Below are positions 1 through 12,404 of a stretch of 64,000 nucleotides of DNA, one piece after another. The translations under genes and the position numbers were made by a program. The notes beneath the pieces are model-generated. The model was not told the origin of the DNA. It made no database searches and worked only from the letters and a program-made list of their open reading frames with translations. The stretch comes from Impatiens glandulifera. Its lineage: Eukaryota > Streptophyta > Magnoliopsida > Ericales > Balsaminaceae. The stretch is from NCBI RefSeq assembly GCF_907164915.1, contig NC_061862.1, forward strand, positions 60,575,068 through 60,639,067, given 5' to 3'. Positions within the stretch are counted from its first letter, which is position 1; every line of letters begins with the position of its first letter.

Positions 1-640
1 TAAACAATATCGAGAAAGAAGACATAATAGTAAGAGGTTTAAGTCTATGTTGAAGACATAATAGTAAGAGGTTTAAGTCTATGTTGAAGACTAAAAAAAA
101 TGTGAAATACTTTCAGTGTTAAGAGAAATGACACTTCAGAAAAGATTGCCTAAAACTAAAGAAGAATACTCGAAAAGGTTAAGCTTAGAAGGCAAGAGAT
201 CGACCATTGCTAGTGAGCAAGTTATTATCTCCGAGGTCAGTCAATATAAATCAAGGTTTTGGCATATGAGGCTTGGCCTAAAAGGCTTGCAAAATTTGGG
301 TAAAAAAGAGTTTTTGGTACAAGAACTTTAACTCATGGTAATGCAAGGGAAGTTGGATCCAGGGCAAATAAATTATTCTTTATTGGATTTCCAGAGAATG
401 TCAAATGGTATAGAGTTTGGCTGGAAGAAGGTGGAGATAATGTTATACTAAATCGAGATATGAAATTTGATAAAGCTGGAGCACACAATAAAGACACAAA
501 TATTGATTTAAGAGGAATCACAACTTATGGTGGAGATATGTCATCAGAAAAGAACACTATCAAGGGAGAATTGTCACGGGACCATTGAGATTTCTTCTAA
601 TGTTGGGGAAGAGGATGACCTTGATGAAAATGTATCATTT
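1..640 (+). pseudogene. decayed Ty1/Copia polyprotein fragment
   Basis: Two short plus-strand pieces read as Copia pol. At about 116-331 there is a GAG-pre-integrase piece with the hallmark FWHMRLG followed by GLQ. At about 355-590 the frame reads FFIGFPENVKWYRVWLEEGG, then NRDMKFDK, which is the segment that normally follows the integrase core. About 300 residues of integrase core expected between these two pieces are absent. The fragment is truncated by the window edge and by stops, and no LTR is visible. The call rests on motif recognition; the exact family is unknown. It resembles the integrase-deleted Copia element at 36-40 kb in layout but not closely in sequence. Confidence 0.75.
18..85. 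repeat. 34-bp direct tandem duplication
   Basis: A 34-bp unit starting GAAGACATAATAGTAAGAGG occurs twice in a row (18-51 and 52-85) with no mismatch, and the first bases of a third copy follow. It sits just upstream of the Copia fragment and looks like replication slippage. Confidence 0.9.
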
Positions 641-2887
641 TTCATGGACGAAGGAAAGAATGGTACAAAAAAAGTGGCATAAAAAAAAGTGTTTACCGAT
701 CATTGTTGATTATAGAATCATAATCAAACTGTTTGTGTAATTGTTTAAAAATTGGAAGCGTTTGCTGTTACATTCGTTTTCGTTGATCCATTCTGTTTTT
801 TTTGAAAGAGATCATATTTATTACTTTAATTTGTGGATCTCTCCCTTAGCCTTCCAATTTGGTTTTCTCTTCTTCATCTCTTACCGTACAAGTTTCTCCT
901 TTGAGTTTTATTTGGTAATGAATCTCTTAGGCCTACCAAAATGCAGGTCTTCTTAATTTGTTTTGGAAGGAAAATCATTACCTCTGTTTATTTGTAAAAG
1001 GTTACTTATAAATTGGATATTATTTATTATTTACATTTTCAATTTTCAACATTTATAAGCCCTAATATTTTTAGAGAATACACAATACTTGTAATTAACT
1101 TGGATATTATTTTGAACTATCCACCTTAAGAGTTAGCGTGACTAATTTGAAATCGATTAAACCACATATATAATTGGTTCTCCTTTAATGTAACCAAACA
1201 AGCTTAAGGCAATATTTGAGTATATCTTTAATAAACTTCTCTAAAATTGCATTTTCACTTTTTATTTTTCTTAAAGTAAGTGAGGTCTTTAGGCTTTGTT
1301 CGGATTGAGGTTTTTTTAAATTTTTAAGGGAGAAAAAAATAATGATTGTTAATGATTTTGAGGAGGTAATAATTATATTTGAAAAAAGACTTAAAAAGTA
1401 TGGATATATATAAATAAATAAAAATAATAATTTAAAATAGAGAGTATTTTAGTATTTTGATTAATGAAATGAGTAATGTGATTTTTAAGAAGTGATTGAT
1501 TGAAAAATTGATTTTGTTTGGATTTAAAAAAAAAAACCCGAGAACAAGTCTTAGGATGAAAATCTCTTTTAGGTTTTTTCTTGTTTTATTAAACTTTTTT
1601 TTTGTTTAATTATTTATTTTATCAATATAATTGATAAATCAACACAAATAAAATGACTGATAGAGAAAATTAGAAACATTCTGAATTTTTAAAATTATAT
1701 TTAGATGTTGGTATATAAAGAAAGATAGGAACAAGAATACAAATTAAAATAATTTTAAGAAATGAAAAAATAACTTATATAGAATAAAACACAATTAAAA
1801 TATGAATAAGATTATTTGAAAGAAATAGACATTTGGTATAATAAAACTAGAAATGGATATTATCCAATTACAAATATTGTTCGTTGGACTTCTGAAGACT
1901 GGGAAGAATATATTATGGTGAGTTACGAAATTTTTAATTATTTATCATATTTAAAAATGGAAAACAAAATATATTGGCATAAATGAAATGTTGACTTATT
2001 TTTATGATAGGTTTAGGAACTGATATACAAATTTGAGTTATGGTGGACTAAAAAAATTGGGATAGACTTTAGAAAATAACGGAAAAGTTATGGATAAAGT
2101 GAGTGAATAAATGTAGGTTTTGTCCATTTTTTAATAATTAGAAAAGAAAATTATGAATTAAATTGAAAAAATAAAGAAATTAGGAGGTCATGTCACATTT
2201 ATACCGTAAAAAAAAATAATTATTTTTTTTCTAACATAGATCCGTCCTTGATAGGTTTATCCTAATACAAAATAATTCAGAAATGCAGTACTACAATATG
2301 TAGATATGAAATGAAGACGTTATTTGACCTACTGGAAAAAGACGTTTGGTACAATATATAACCTTTTCAATTTTTATTTCATAATTTGTTTTAACATTTA
2401 TTTGGGTACTATGTGCATTAGATGAAACTCTAATACATGCTTATGAGAAATGAATAAGTTCGATAAAGAGGAAGAGAAGAGGGGGAATGCTATGTATTAG
2501 TCATTTGCGATTTTCATATGTCATTTATATTTCTTTGGGTGGAATGAGAAGAAGTGACACATAATTCAAAGGTGTTTAATTGATATAATACGTAATCCAT
2601 TGTCAAATCTTTTATTTTCAGCACCAGGTAAATTATTATTCTAGTAGAAAGTTTCAAATTCAGGATTTTTCGCTGCGCAAATTTCCTGAAAAACGAAGTC
2701 ATAGGCACGTAAGTTCAGGGCTAGACCGACTACTCTAAGAGCACTCATCCATAAACCGGTTACTGTCACAAATAACATAAAGAAATATATTATTTATTTA
2801 CATTAATAACTTGATATATGTGTTTATTTTAAATTGTAAATGAATATTTTTTTTATGTGATGTTGCATATACTCATACTCAAGGATA
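641..2887. other. AT-rich intergenic DNA, no gene recognised
   Basis: No convincing coding region is visible. The short open frames at 741-956 (plus) and 2514-2708 (minus) lack recognisable motifs and are not supported. The stretch from about 1840 to 2110 may hold more of the transposon whose transposase remnant begins near 2888, but I could not assign it. Confidence 0.5.
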
Positions 2888-3090
2888 TATGTCGCCTTAT
2901 CGAAATGTGCATTTTTGGCTCGCTGATTTTCAACGAGATGGTCGAGCTCAATCGAACAAAGAATTATTTATTTAATTAAATGAAAAATTCAAAATTTTCA
3001 TTGAATGTACTTGTGGCGTATTGAAAACTTGTTTTCTAATCTTAAATAAGATGATGCCGGACAGTTTTTGCCAAAGAAATACAACACAAA
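2888..3090 (+). pseudogene. PIF/Harbinger transposase (DDE_Tnp_4) remnant
   Basis: Reading plus from 2890 gives MSPYRNVHFWLADFQRDGRA followed by QSNKELF and a stop. After a short disrupted stretch the protein resumes as CGVLKTCF and LNKMMP. This matches the C-terminal part of plant PIF/Harbinger (HARBI1-like) transposases, where PYR-V-YWL-DF is followed by NVIER-FGVLKARFPIL. The segment normally reading LRNVIER is disrupted by indels, so the gene is dead. No terminal inverted repeat or 3-bp target duplication was located. Family assignment is from motif recognition. Confidence 0.65.
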
Positions 3091-4148
3091 TTAATTTTTT
3101 GAACAATATAAAGTTGATAATATGACTCAAAATAATCAACAACAATGATAGAGTTTTCGAGACGCCGATAAAATTTTACAATTAATTAACGTGAACAATT
3201 GATTTTAATATGCGAGTTTGAAAAATATTAGTATTGTGTTTTTATTTATTTAATATAAATTACATTTATCTAATTTTATAATTAAATATATTAAATTAAA
3301 TAATTAATATATAAGAGTATAATAGTTTTAATCTATTTTATATTTAATTATTAAATTTAAGATGTTTAAACTTTTTATTTTTAAATATTTAAATAATTCA
3401 GTATTTAAATTTCAATAACAATTTCTTAAAGAAACATTTATTAGGTCAATAGACCAAAAGCAGTACTATGAGAGACTTGATTTTGTATTTCGTTTTGGAT
3501 GATGTTTGCTGTCAAAATCAATGTATTAAAGAAGTTGTAAGCTGGATGATTATTTATACCAAAAGAGTTTGTTTGTTTGATTTTTATTTAAAATTCAAAC
3601 TTAATTAAATATCATTTATTTCGTTATTAATCAATTACATCACTTAATTAGTTTAGAATTTAGAAATAATTTGAAATTTGAACTGAAATATTAAGTCAAA
3701 AGTCAGAATAAATTTCAATAACATTTAATTGGGCGATTCTCTACAATCAGCCCGTTTTACTGCATCATCGAACTTCGAAATCGAATGAACTTTCTCAATT
3801 TGACCGGTTTAGGGCAGGTTGGGTCTAGACCGGTTCTTCCGTTTAGGCCGGCCAACTTATACCCTTATTCTGTAAATTGAATATTTATTGATTGATTATA
3901 AAAATTAAATAATAAAAAATTAACATGAAAACATAAAGAATAATGAGAAAGATATATTCGTAGAAAATAAAGAAAAAGTAAAAAAAAGCACAAATTCTAG
4001 TCAAATACTTATATCTTACGAATCCACACATTAGAAGAACACGGATTACCTTAAATAAAATATTAAAAAAAAACAACAACACGGGATTACCCCCTAAAAG
4101 TGGACCCCACCCTTGACTCAAAGAGACACCTCATCAAACGTCCTCTAC
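3091..4148. other. intergenic and upstream region of the PP2C gene
   Basis: AT-rich up to about 3730, followed by a slightly GC-richer patch at 3730-3870 containing several ACCGGTT-like strings. The last 400 bases should hold the promoter of the phosphatase gene. No other gene is recognised; the minus-strand open frame at 3885-4121 is low-complexity hydrophobic translation of A/T-rich DNA. Confidence 0.5.
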
Positions 4149-4157
4149 TATATATAA
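4149..4157 (+). promoter_or_regulatory. TATA box of the PP2C gene
   Basis: TATATATAA lies 157 bases before the start codon at 4314. It is followed by a pyrimidine-rich leader (CTCTCTCTTCC near 4170) and then an A-rich 5' UTR. Position and context fit a plant core promoter with transcription starting near 4180. This is inferred from sequence only. Confidence 0.6.
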
Positions 4158-4313
4158 ACCCTTTCTCCAATCTCTCTCTTCCGTCAACGTATATTTCTCC
4201 CCCCAACGGATCAAAATCCAATCAAGTGAAACAGAAGTACAAAAAAACAAAAAAAAAAACAAATCGAAAATCGAACGTTGTGTAGGAATCCCAAATTCCC
4301 AATACTAAGAAAA

Positions 4314-5808
4314 ATGTCTTGTACCGTTGCGATCCCCAATTCACCGGTCTTCTCTCCGGGTAGGGTTTCTTCTTCCCACTTCCGCATATCCTCTTCAGTC
4401 GTTTCGTCACCCGAAAAAGGTCTTACCTTGACCCTTTCCCCATCTTCATCCCCTGTGGCGGCGCTCTCTTCGTCTTCTCCGGCTGCCTCCCCTTTGAGAC
4501 TCAGGCTTCAAAAGATTCCTAGTGGGTTGAACAAGGTTCCGGCCGATCTTCCAGTTTCGCCTCTTTCTTCGTCGACGGCAACAACTCTGCTGAAAAGGAA
4601 AAGGCCGGGGAAGCTTGATATTCCTCTAGCATCGACGGCCTTTGGAAGTGGCTTCCCGGCGGCGGCGGCTACGCCGGTGGGTCCTCGGATCGACGTGGTG
4701 GAAGTAGAGGGAGATGGTTATTCGGTTTACTGCAAGAGAGGTAGGAGAGAAAATATGGAAGATCGGTACACGGCGGCGGTGGTCAACCAACAAGGAAATT
4801 CAAAGCAGGTAGCTTTCTTTATGACCTAATTGAGATTTTTTTTATTTTTTTTTATTTAGGAATCTGATTTATTGAAATTTTTTTAGGGTTTCTTTGGTGT
4901 TTTTGATGGGCACGGTGGTGCTTATGCTGCTGAATATTCGGCTAAACATTTAGAAAAGAACATATCAGAGGAATCATTTAGAACAGGATCAAGAACTGAG
5001 GAAGAAGTGAAAGCAGGTATCAGACAAGGCTATTTGAAAACGGATTCAGAGTTTCTAAAGGAAGGGTCCCGGGGCGGGTCTTGCTGTGTCACGGCTATCA
5101 TCAGAAATGGAAACCTGGCTGTGTCTAATGCAGGCGATTGTCGTGCTGTCTTAAGCCGGGGAGGGATCGCGGAGGCCCTGACCTCTGATCACCGTCCCTC
5201 CAGGGATGATGAGAAACATAGAATTCAGTCCTTGGTAAGTAGTAGTAGTTGTTTAGTTTGATTATGAGATGATATGATATGATATGATATGTTATTTGTA
5301 GATAATTTGACACACACAACATTAACTGATGGATTGATTGATTTTATATATATGTAGGGTGGATTTGTGGATTGCTGTAATGGAATTTGGAGGATCAACG
5401 GTTCCTTAGCAGTGTCAAGGGGGATTGGGGATAGATCGCTAAAGCAATGGGTGACAGCGGATCCAGAGACCAGAATTCTGAAAATTGATCGGGACTGCGA
5501 GTTCTTGATTCTTGCTTCGGATGGCTTGTGGGATAAGGTAAAAAAAAAAACAATTAAATTGCCTCTGATCTGATCATTGAAAATGATTTGAATGCATCCA
5601 TCCTCCATCCATCTTTAGAAGATTTATTATCATTATTATTTTGCAGGTGAGTAATCAGGAAGCAGTTGACATAGCGCGTAATCTGAATTCTTCTGGTGCC
5701 AAACATCCATTAGCGGCCTGTAAGCAGCTGGCTGAGCTATCGGTCTCTCGAGGATGCCTGGATGATGTTAGCGTTTTGCTGATTCAGTTGTTCCATTTTT
5801 CTGCATAG
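4314..5808 (+). CDS. clade-B PP2C protein phosphatase, AP2C-like (4 exons)
   Basis: Four exons join in phase 0: 4314-4808, 4887-5234, 5358-5537 and 5647-5808, all with GT-AG introns, giving 394 aa. PP2Cs are Mg/Mn-dependent Ser/Thr phosphatases. Metal-site motifs are present: MED (E149, D150), DGHGG (172-176), [14 protein letters not shown] (D336) and the final DD (380-381). The core spans roughly residues 135-390. The N-terminal 130 residues are Ser/Pro-rich and contain [11 protein letters not shown] (94-104), which fits the basic-plus-L-x-I MAPK docking motif (KIM) of Arabidopsis AP2C1-4. The length also matches that group, about 390-400 aa. The start at 4314 is chosen because the in-frame stop TAG at 4283 excludes an upstream extension. 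Known AP2Cs dephosphorylate stress MAPKs such as MPK3/4/6; that role here is inferred from homology. The gene appears intact. Confidence 0.93.
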
Positions 5809-6540
5809 TTAACAAAATATTACTACAGTAACTAACTAACTCATAGGTGGTATGAGAAATACAAGGATACATAGATGATCGAATAACTCAGTAGAAAAAG
5901 AGTTGGATATGCTCTTTATTTCATTCATTTTTTTGTAATAATAGAAATATGATACCTCCATTCTATTCTATGGACGTCTTTCATTATCGATCTCTCTATC
6001 TTGCACAACTTTTCATTCAAATTCAATTTAGTATATCCATCTTTTTCTGCACTAATTTATGTTTGGTAAGAGTTCTTGGGGGCACAATTCACCGTATTAA
6101 GAGTGGCAAAAGTGCTTTTTGGTATGATGTTTATTGTATTGGGATAATGTAAGATATGATTCTTTCAATTTGTGCTAATATTTTTCTAGTGAAAATACAA
6201 TAACATATTTATCTGAAGAACTACATACATGTTAAGTTGTCCCTGTAGTTTTCTATGCTATTACTCTGCTTGAAGGCCTAAGGCTTTGAATCTTAATTGA
6301 AAGAACTTTTATTGTTTTATAGGTTTATATATTTATATATATATATAGGTTATTATTATCTTTAACAAGTGTCATATCTTTATGGGATGACAAAGTAGTC
6401 AAAGATTCAAATCCTCCTTCAATGCACTTGACTCACATATGTATCTAGATAATGATTCTTTGCTTTATGTTTTGCTTAAGCGTTTTGTTCTATATGTGGT
6501 TTACGTTTTGTTTCAAGTCGGTTTGGTTTGAATTTTAAGT
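5809..6540. other. 3' flank of the PP2C gene
   Basis: The 3' UTR probably ends in the T/A-rich stretch around 5920-5945, where TTTGTAATAATAG resembles a plant near-upstream polyadenylation region. The open frame at 5949-6152 has no motif and is not supported. Nothing else is recognised. Confidence 0.45.
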
Positions 6541-7899
6541 TTTGTTGATTTTTTTTTGTTCCAGCTAATTTGTTTTAGGTTTCACATAATGACTCACGGT
6601 AGTTAATGTGGGAACTAGCTATTATGGTAGAGTTCATTATTAAAGATGATATATACCTATAGAATTTATCTTCATCAATAGTAGAAATACATAACTCTAG
6701 GTATCTAGGGAGAGAAGAGAAAGTAGTTGTTTCACAAAATCGAAGATGATCTAAAGCGTTCTCTTGCTGTTGAAGAAAAATAAATGTTTTCTTCTTGACA
6801 ATTGTATTCGTCTCCCTCTCTCTTGTTATTTTTGTCTGAAAACTCTTACTACCTATTATATAATATATATTATATTATTAGTCCAAGATCAATGAGCCGA
6901 ACACCCTAACAAACTCCCCTTCCGGCTCATGGTGGGCTCTAGCAAACATTTTTTTCATCGACAAGACTTAAGCTTTTCACTCGATAAAGTCTTCGTCAAC
7001 ATGTCTGATTTATTCTCACTCGTGTGCACTTTTTCCATGTCCAATTACTTTGTTTCAAACATGTCTCAAATTCATTTGTATCTCACAACAATATTCTTCG
7101 ATTTGGATTGAAATGACGAGTTTTTGGAGATGTGGATAACGCTCTGACTATCGTTAAACACAACAAATTTCTCTTGGTTAAAACCCAATTTTTCGAGAAA
7201 TTTCCTCATTCATAAAACTTTTTTTTGCAATTTACTCAGCTTCTATGGTGGATAACGCAACACATTTTTGCAGCTTTGCTTCTGTGGTGAATCAAGGACA
7301 TCTTTACAATTAGAGATAATATCTCTTCAAATCAATACATTTTTTTTTACCAAACTCTTTCACAACCAATTTAGTCTTGTATCTTTGTTGTAATTTTTTT
7401 TTTCCGGTCTGCATCTTATAATCTATTTGTTTTTGAGAGTCTTCTTGTCTTGTGACAACTTTACCAAGTCATTAATATGGATCTTATGAAGTGATTTCAT
7501 CTTTTTTTTTTCTATAATTTTCAACCACACTTTTTTCTCATTAATAAAATTGCATCTTGGTAAGCTTCTGACTTCCCTACATTACATACTCACCTGAAGG
7601 GTATGTCATCGAGGAACAACACTTTCTAACCGATCTTCTCAAAAAAATGTTCAACTAGTTCATCCTAAACTTCTTCATCATCTTTTTTTGACTAGATCAA
7701 CATCATTGGTTGGTGAAATTTCATCATTAACGATATCATCACTATCATTTGACACATCTCCCCATGATTAAAATACTATATATGTGTAAGAACTTGATCT
7801 AACTTAATAGAATTATCGTTATTTTTCTTAGTTGTTTATATTTTTATCAATATTTGTTATTTTCTGGTTTTCCATAAACACAAAATCTCGACTTCTAAT

Positions 7900-9340
7900 A
7901 AGTTTATTCCGAATTAGATCTTTGTAACCAAACTCATTCAACCCATAGTTGGTGAACACACACTATCTTGTCTTCACATCAAACTTAGATCGGTTTTCTT
8001 TCGGAATATGAACAAAATCCTTGCATCGAAAGACGTGTAGATAGTCATAAAATTTCATTTCCCGACTATATCTTATATGGAACCTTAAAACCAAAAGGAA
8101 CACATGACATGATATTCAAAGCATGTATTACTGTATTCAAAGCCTCATCCCAAAATTATCTCGGTATATTTGATTATCAAAACAAACATCATTTCAAATA
8201 GTGTTTAATTCATCCTCTTAGTTAAACAATTCAAATTAGGTGTTTTTACAATACTCATAAAAAATATCACAATACTCATCATCATTATGCGTCCGAATAC
8301 TTTTAGGATTTGCGTCAGTTTGCCTTTTTAAAGGTATTAAACTATTTGAAAACATCTAACACATAATCTTTGGACTTTAAATATACACCCAATTCTTTCT
8401 TGAATGATCATCCATAAAAGTCACAAAATATAAAACACCACCAATTGTTATTGTTTTCATAGGACCACACATCAAATACACTAACTCAAATATATATGGT
8501 TTTACATGTGATGAACACTTTTGAAGGTAACTCTAGATTGCTTCCCTCCGCTAAATAATGAACACTTTTTCAAAAACTAATCTTCACTCAGAGAGAAAAT
8601 TTTTCTTAGCCAATATTATCAAACATTTCTCACTCATATGACTAAGTCTTTTGTGCCAAAGTTCTACATTTTTTTCATCATCAATTGCATTGACTGAACA
8701 ATCTGTAATCGTTACCCTAATCATATAAAATGAAGATCAATTTTCTCCATTTACCAATATCAAAGGAATTTTAGTAATCTTCTATTTCCCATCAAAAAAG
8801 TATTGTAAAACCCTTCATCATTGAGCTTACTGGTGGGGATCAGATTCATACGAATGTCGAGAATGTGTTTCACATTTTTCAGAATAAATGTGTTGCTATT
8901 TTCAAGCTTTAGGCACACATTTCTAATACCAATAATTTTTACAATGTCATCGTTACTCAATATAACACTTTCATAATCACTGGAAGTGTAAGATGTGAAG
9001 AAATCCCTCATCGACGTGACATGTATTAAAACGTCGCTATCAATCACTCAATTAGTCTATTGACAAACAAGATTAATATCACCTCTTGAAGCACCGCTAT
9101 TAATCACCCAACTAGTCTATTGAAAAACGAGATAGCATCGATGACCACATTAACTTTTTATGTTTATCACTATCATCGATTTTCATTTCTTTTCCATTTG
9201 TATTTTGTTCTCTTTTAAGAATATTCGGAAAAATCTCTTGATATCCATTTTTCCACAATGATGACACTTAATATTAGCATAGTTATTAGATTTACTTTTA
9301 TTTTCATTTTTTTCATTTGAGCATCTACTCTTAGTCCTTT
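7900..9340 (-). pseudogene. Copia gag-pol remnant (zinc knuckle, protease, integrase)
   Basis: In gene order, i.e. descending coordinates: near 9270 the minus strand reads IKCHHCGKMDIKRFFRI, a CCHC gag knuckle whose later positions are mutated. At 9047-8760 a 95-codon frame reads MIDSDVLIHVTSMRDFFTSY then ILKNVKHILDIRMNLI, matching the Copia protease and following linker; the usual DSGA active site reads DSDV, so the catalytic glycine is lost. Near 8040-7900 the frame reads HVFRCKDFVHIPKEKRSKFD then CVFTNYGLNEFGYK, the conserved end of the integrase. Multiple stops and frameshifts separate the blocks. No RT motif was recovered between 6925 and 7900. Confidence 0.72.
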
Positions 9341-9935
9341 TCTTTCAATAAACATGACATGAGAATGCAAAGAAGAATCCTATGATTTTCTTCTCATCTC
9401 TTTATTGATGACACTACTATTACCACATTCATAGTACAAATATCATTTATGGCTGAGTTAGACAATGACGTTTGAAGCCATAATCTTTGCAATTTATCAT
9501 TAAACCTGATACTCATTTCATCCAATTAATTAAATATTCCCTAAAGCGTATTAAAGTGATAGGACATAGTTTTTCATCTTGGTACTTCAAGCCCATCATC
9601 TATTTGATCAGAAACACTTTATTGTTGCTTACAAACATACAACTTTTCAATTTTGCTCCATAGACTCTTCGTATGTATCGTTTCACTAACATGACTAGAA
9701 CATTATCATCCATTCATTGCCTAATATAGCCACACATCTGACGAGGAATCAAAGTCCATTGCTTATTAGTTTTATCCTATGACTTTTTACTAGTAAACAT
9801 AGGTAAATAATAATTTTTGACATAAATAATATCTTCCATCTCCTCTTTCCACACATGATAGTTAGAACCATTAATTGTAATCATTTTACTCATAGTACTC
9901 TCCATTATTATAAAATGACACAATGACTATAACTT

Positions 9936-10332
9936 GTTTTGATACCAATTGTTGATAAAATGAACAACAAAAATAGTAATGCAAACACGATTCTTTCTAT
10001 TTTAGTGTCACGTTTATAAACATATTAATATTCAATCAATTGATCAAGTAACACAATATAACGACACACAAACAATATAACGACACACAAACTTTAGCGT
10101 GAAAACCCTTCAACAAGAGTAAAACCACTTGACTCTAAGACCGCTTAAACTATTCATAACTTACAATTAGTTACACAATGTTCTTACAAATTAAGGTTTA
10201 TAATCTAACCAATTACCTAAACATTCAAGAACAACATCATTATTATTATTAAGATGATGTACATACATATTGAATTTATCTTCACCAATTATATATTATC
10301 AGTTAATACCAATGGGTCGGACACCCCAAACA
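9936..10332 (-). repeat. 5' LTR and primer-binding site of the decayed Copia element
   Basis: The LTR is about 383 bp, starting TGTTTGGGGTGTCC on the minus strand at 10332 and ending near 9950, followed after two bases by TGGTATCAAAAC (PBS, 10 of 12 matches). Internal patches match the proposed 3' LTR at 6640-6911. The boundaries are inferred from the termini and the PBS. Confidence 0.6.
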
Positions 10333-12067
10333 GATAAGAAATTAGAAGTTTAGTTTTATCTATTGGGCTAGATTTGAAGTGATTTTTTTAATAGAAAACA
10401 TCGTTTCATCAGTTGATTGTAGTGTCGGTTTGCTTGGTTTTAGTAAGGTTTTGTTTCATCGTAAAAGTTTTGGTTTCTTATTTAAAGTCGATAATTTGTT
10501 CAGCATTTTTGTTTTACTTTTGTTGCTCTTCTTGTTGTTCATTTGTGTTACTAACGGTAACTAAAGTGAAGTAACAAAGCCCTTGAATATGAAAGCTCTT
10601 TATTTTTAATCTTGCACAGTTTGTTTGGTTTTTTCTGTTTTTCTTTTCTTTTCAGTCCCTCAACCTTTTTTCCCTTTTCATTTAGGCCCTAGTCTGTTAG
10701 GCCAACTATTCCATGTCGACAGAGCGTATAGTAAAGTTATCATTCTTATTAAGATTTTCCATGATAAGATTGAATGGAATCAAAAAGATATGTAAATCAA
10801 AAAACAAAAGACAATAACAAGACAAGAGGTAGCCCATGTCGAGATTATATAATTAAGGTTAAGTCCCACTCCCCTCTTTTTTTTTTTTTTGTTACAAAAC
10901 CCATCACATGCATGTTAAGTGTTTCATGTGGGTTTTGTTTGTCTGCTGGAAAGAAGGCAAGTTAATTAGATTAGGATTTAGGATTGGGTGGGTGAGTGAG
11001 TGATTACCATGTTGAGTTTTCATGCATCCAAATCTTGATTATTCATTATTGTTCCGTCTTTCATGCACCAAACATCCAGAACATATAATGTAAGAAAAAA
11101 ATTAGGTACTTTAAATATAATGCAAGAAAAATTAGAGTTACAAGCTTAAATATAATGTAAGAAAAAAATTAGGTACTTTAACTTAATTTAACAAATAAAA
11201 TAAAATAATATAATGCACTTGTAGAAAATTAAACCCAAAACAAAATATATACTAATTATCTTAAATACCACTATTAGTATATTATAACTTATAAAATATT
11301 TGGACATATACAAATTTAGTAGAGAATATATTATATATATGTTTATGTATTTGGAGTCTAACATCAATAAATTTTGAAATGATATGAATATTCTCAACTG
11401 AAATTTTAATTTTTATAAATTGTTTTACTATTTAACATTTAGATTTTTATTTAATTGTTTTAATATTTTTAATATTAGTTTGTATTGTTTGCAAATTAAT
11501 ATTTTATATGAATATTTTTATTTTAATTAATATAAAAAAGATGACTCTCTCAACTTATAACACCTTGTTCAAATAAGTATTTGAGAGGAAATCTAATTGA
11601 TCGATCTATGTTAATATAATATTGAACTTGTAAAAAAATAAAAATATATGCACGTTCTTCGAAATTGATTATGAACTACATATTTACATGTCTTTGAATT
11701 TCAGTTCCATATTGCTTAGACAAATACTTTTTTTTATTTGATTTTGTACTATATTTTTATATAATTATCTTATAAAAAGAGTATATTCTAATAAAGAGAG
11801 TGGCATCCACATTATCATATACACTAATTATTTAGCTTTGGAACCTCATCATGGATGGATCGGTTAGGCAATATTCATACTTTATTATTCAATGTATTAT
11901 TAGTTTCCACCGATCGTGTTCCATTTTAAGATGTGTTTGTTGGTATAGAGGCAACACAAATTTAGGCATCAATGATAACTTCTCTATTTCAGTAAATTCA
12001 TTTTTTTAATAAAAAATTTGAATAAATTTATTTCAGTGAAACCTTTCAAAATCCAATTCATAACAAC
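10333..12067. other. intergenic, AT-rich, no gene recognised
   Basis: Open frames at 10379-10564, 10774-10965 and 11188-11397 lack motifs. Around 11085-11185 the string AAGAAAAAAATTAGGTACTTTAA recurs imperfectly about 75-90 bases apart, a small local duplication. Nothing else is supported. Confidence 0.5.
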
Positions 12068-12075
12068 TTACTGTC

Positions 12076-12396
12076 CAGACCTTAGAGCGGGTCCTTAAAA
12101 TATGGAGTTCAATGCAAATTTAAATTTTGAAGTTCCTATATTAATATTTTTTAAAAAAAAAAAATTAATAATATAAAATGAAATATAAATGGTTAATATA
12201 TTATAATACGGAAATAAGAGATTAAAAATAAAATAAAATATATATATATATATTATAATATATATTTAATATTAAAGAGAAAAAAAAGAAAAAAAAAGAT
12301 TAATAATATAATATAATTAAATATTAAAAAATGGGGGCCCTATAAAAATAGGGATTCCATGCAATTGCATAGGTTGTCTTATCAGGATCGACCCTG
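12076..12396. mobile_element. hAT-like MITE, 321 bp
   Basis: The block starts CAGACC and ends GACCCTG. Imperfect 8-bp direct repeats flank it: TTACTGTC at 12068-12075 and TTACTATC at 12397-12404, 7 of 8 matching. The right end in reverse reads CAGGGTCGATCCTGA, a typical hAT terminus, and the interior contains the GCAATTGCATAGG motif common to plant hAT ends. The left terminus is more degenerate. The interior is AT-rich and non-coding. Confidence 0.5.
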
Positions 12397-12404
12397 TTAC
12401 TATC

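Larger units (their letters stand above)
6540..10332 (-). mobile_element. heavily decayed full-length Ty1/Copia element
   Basis: Minus-strand landmarks occur in the order expected for Copia. The LTR next to the primer site lies at about 9950-10332. The PBS at 9936-9947 matches 10 of 12 bases of the usual initiator tRNA-Met site. Then come a zinc-knuckle remnant near 9240, protease and GAG-pre-integrase remnants at 8760-9047, and an integrase tail near 7900-8040. A purine-rich tract (rc of 6912-6925) lies just before a TGTTAGGGTG LTR start at 6911. Both LTRs share patches such as GAATTTATCTTCA and a CGGACACCC/CGAACACCC terminal block, but they differ in internal spacing. The outer limit near 6540 is uncertain. 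The element is long dead. Confidence 0.7.
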
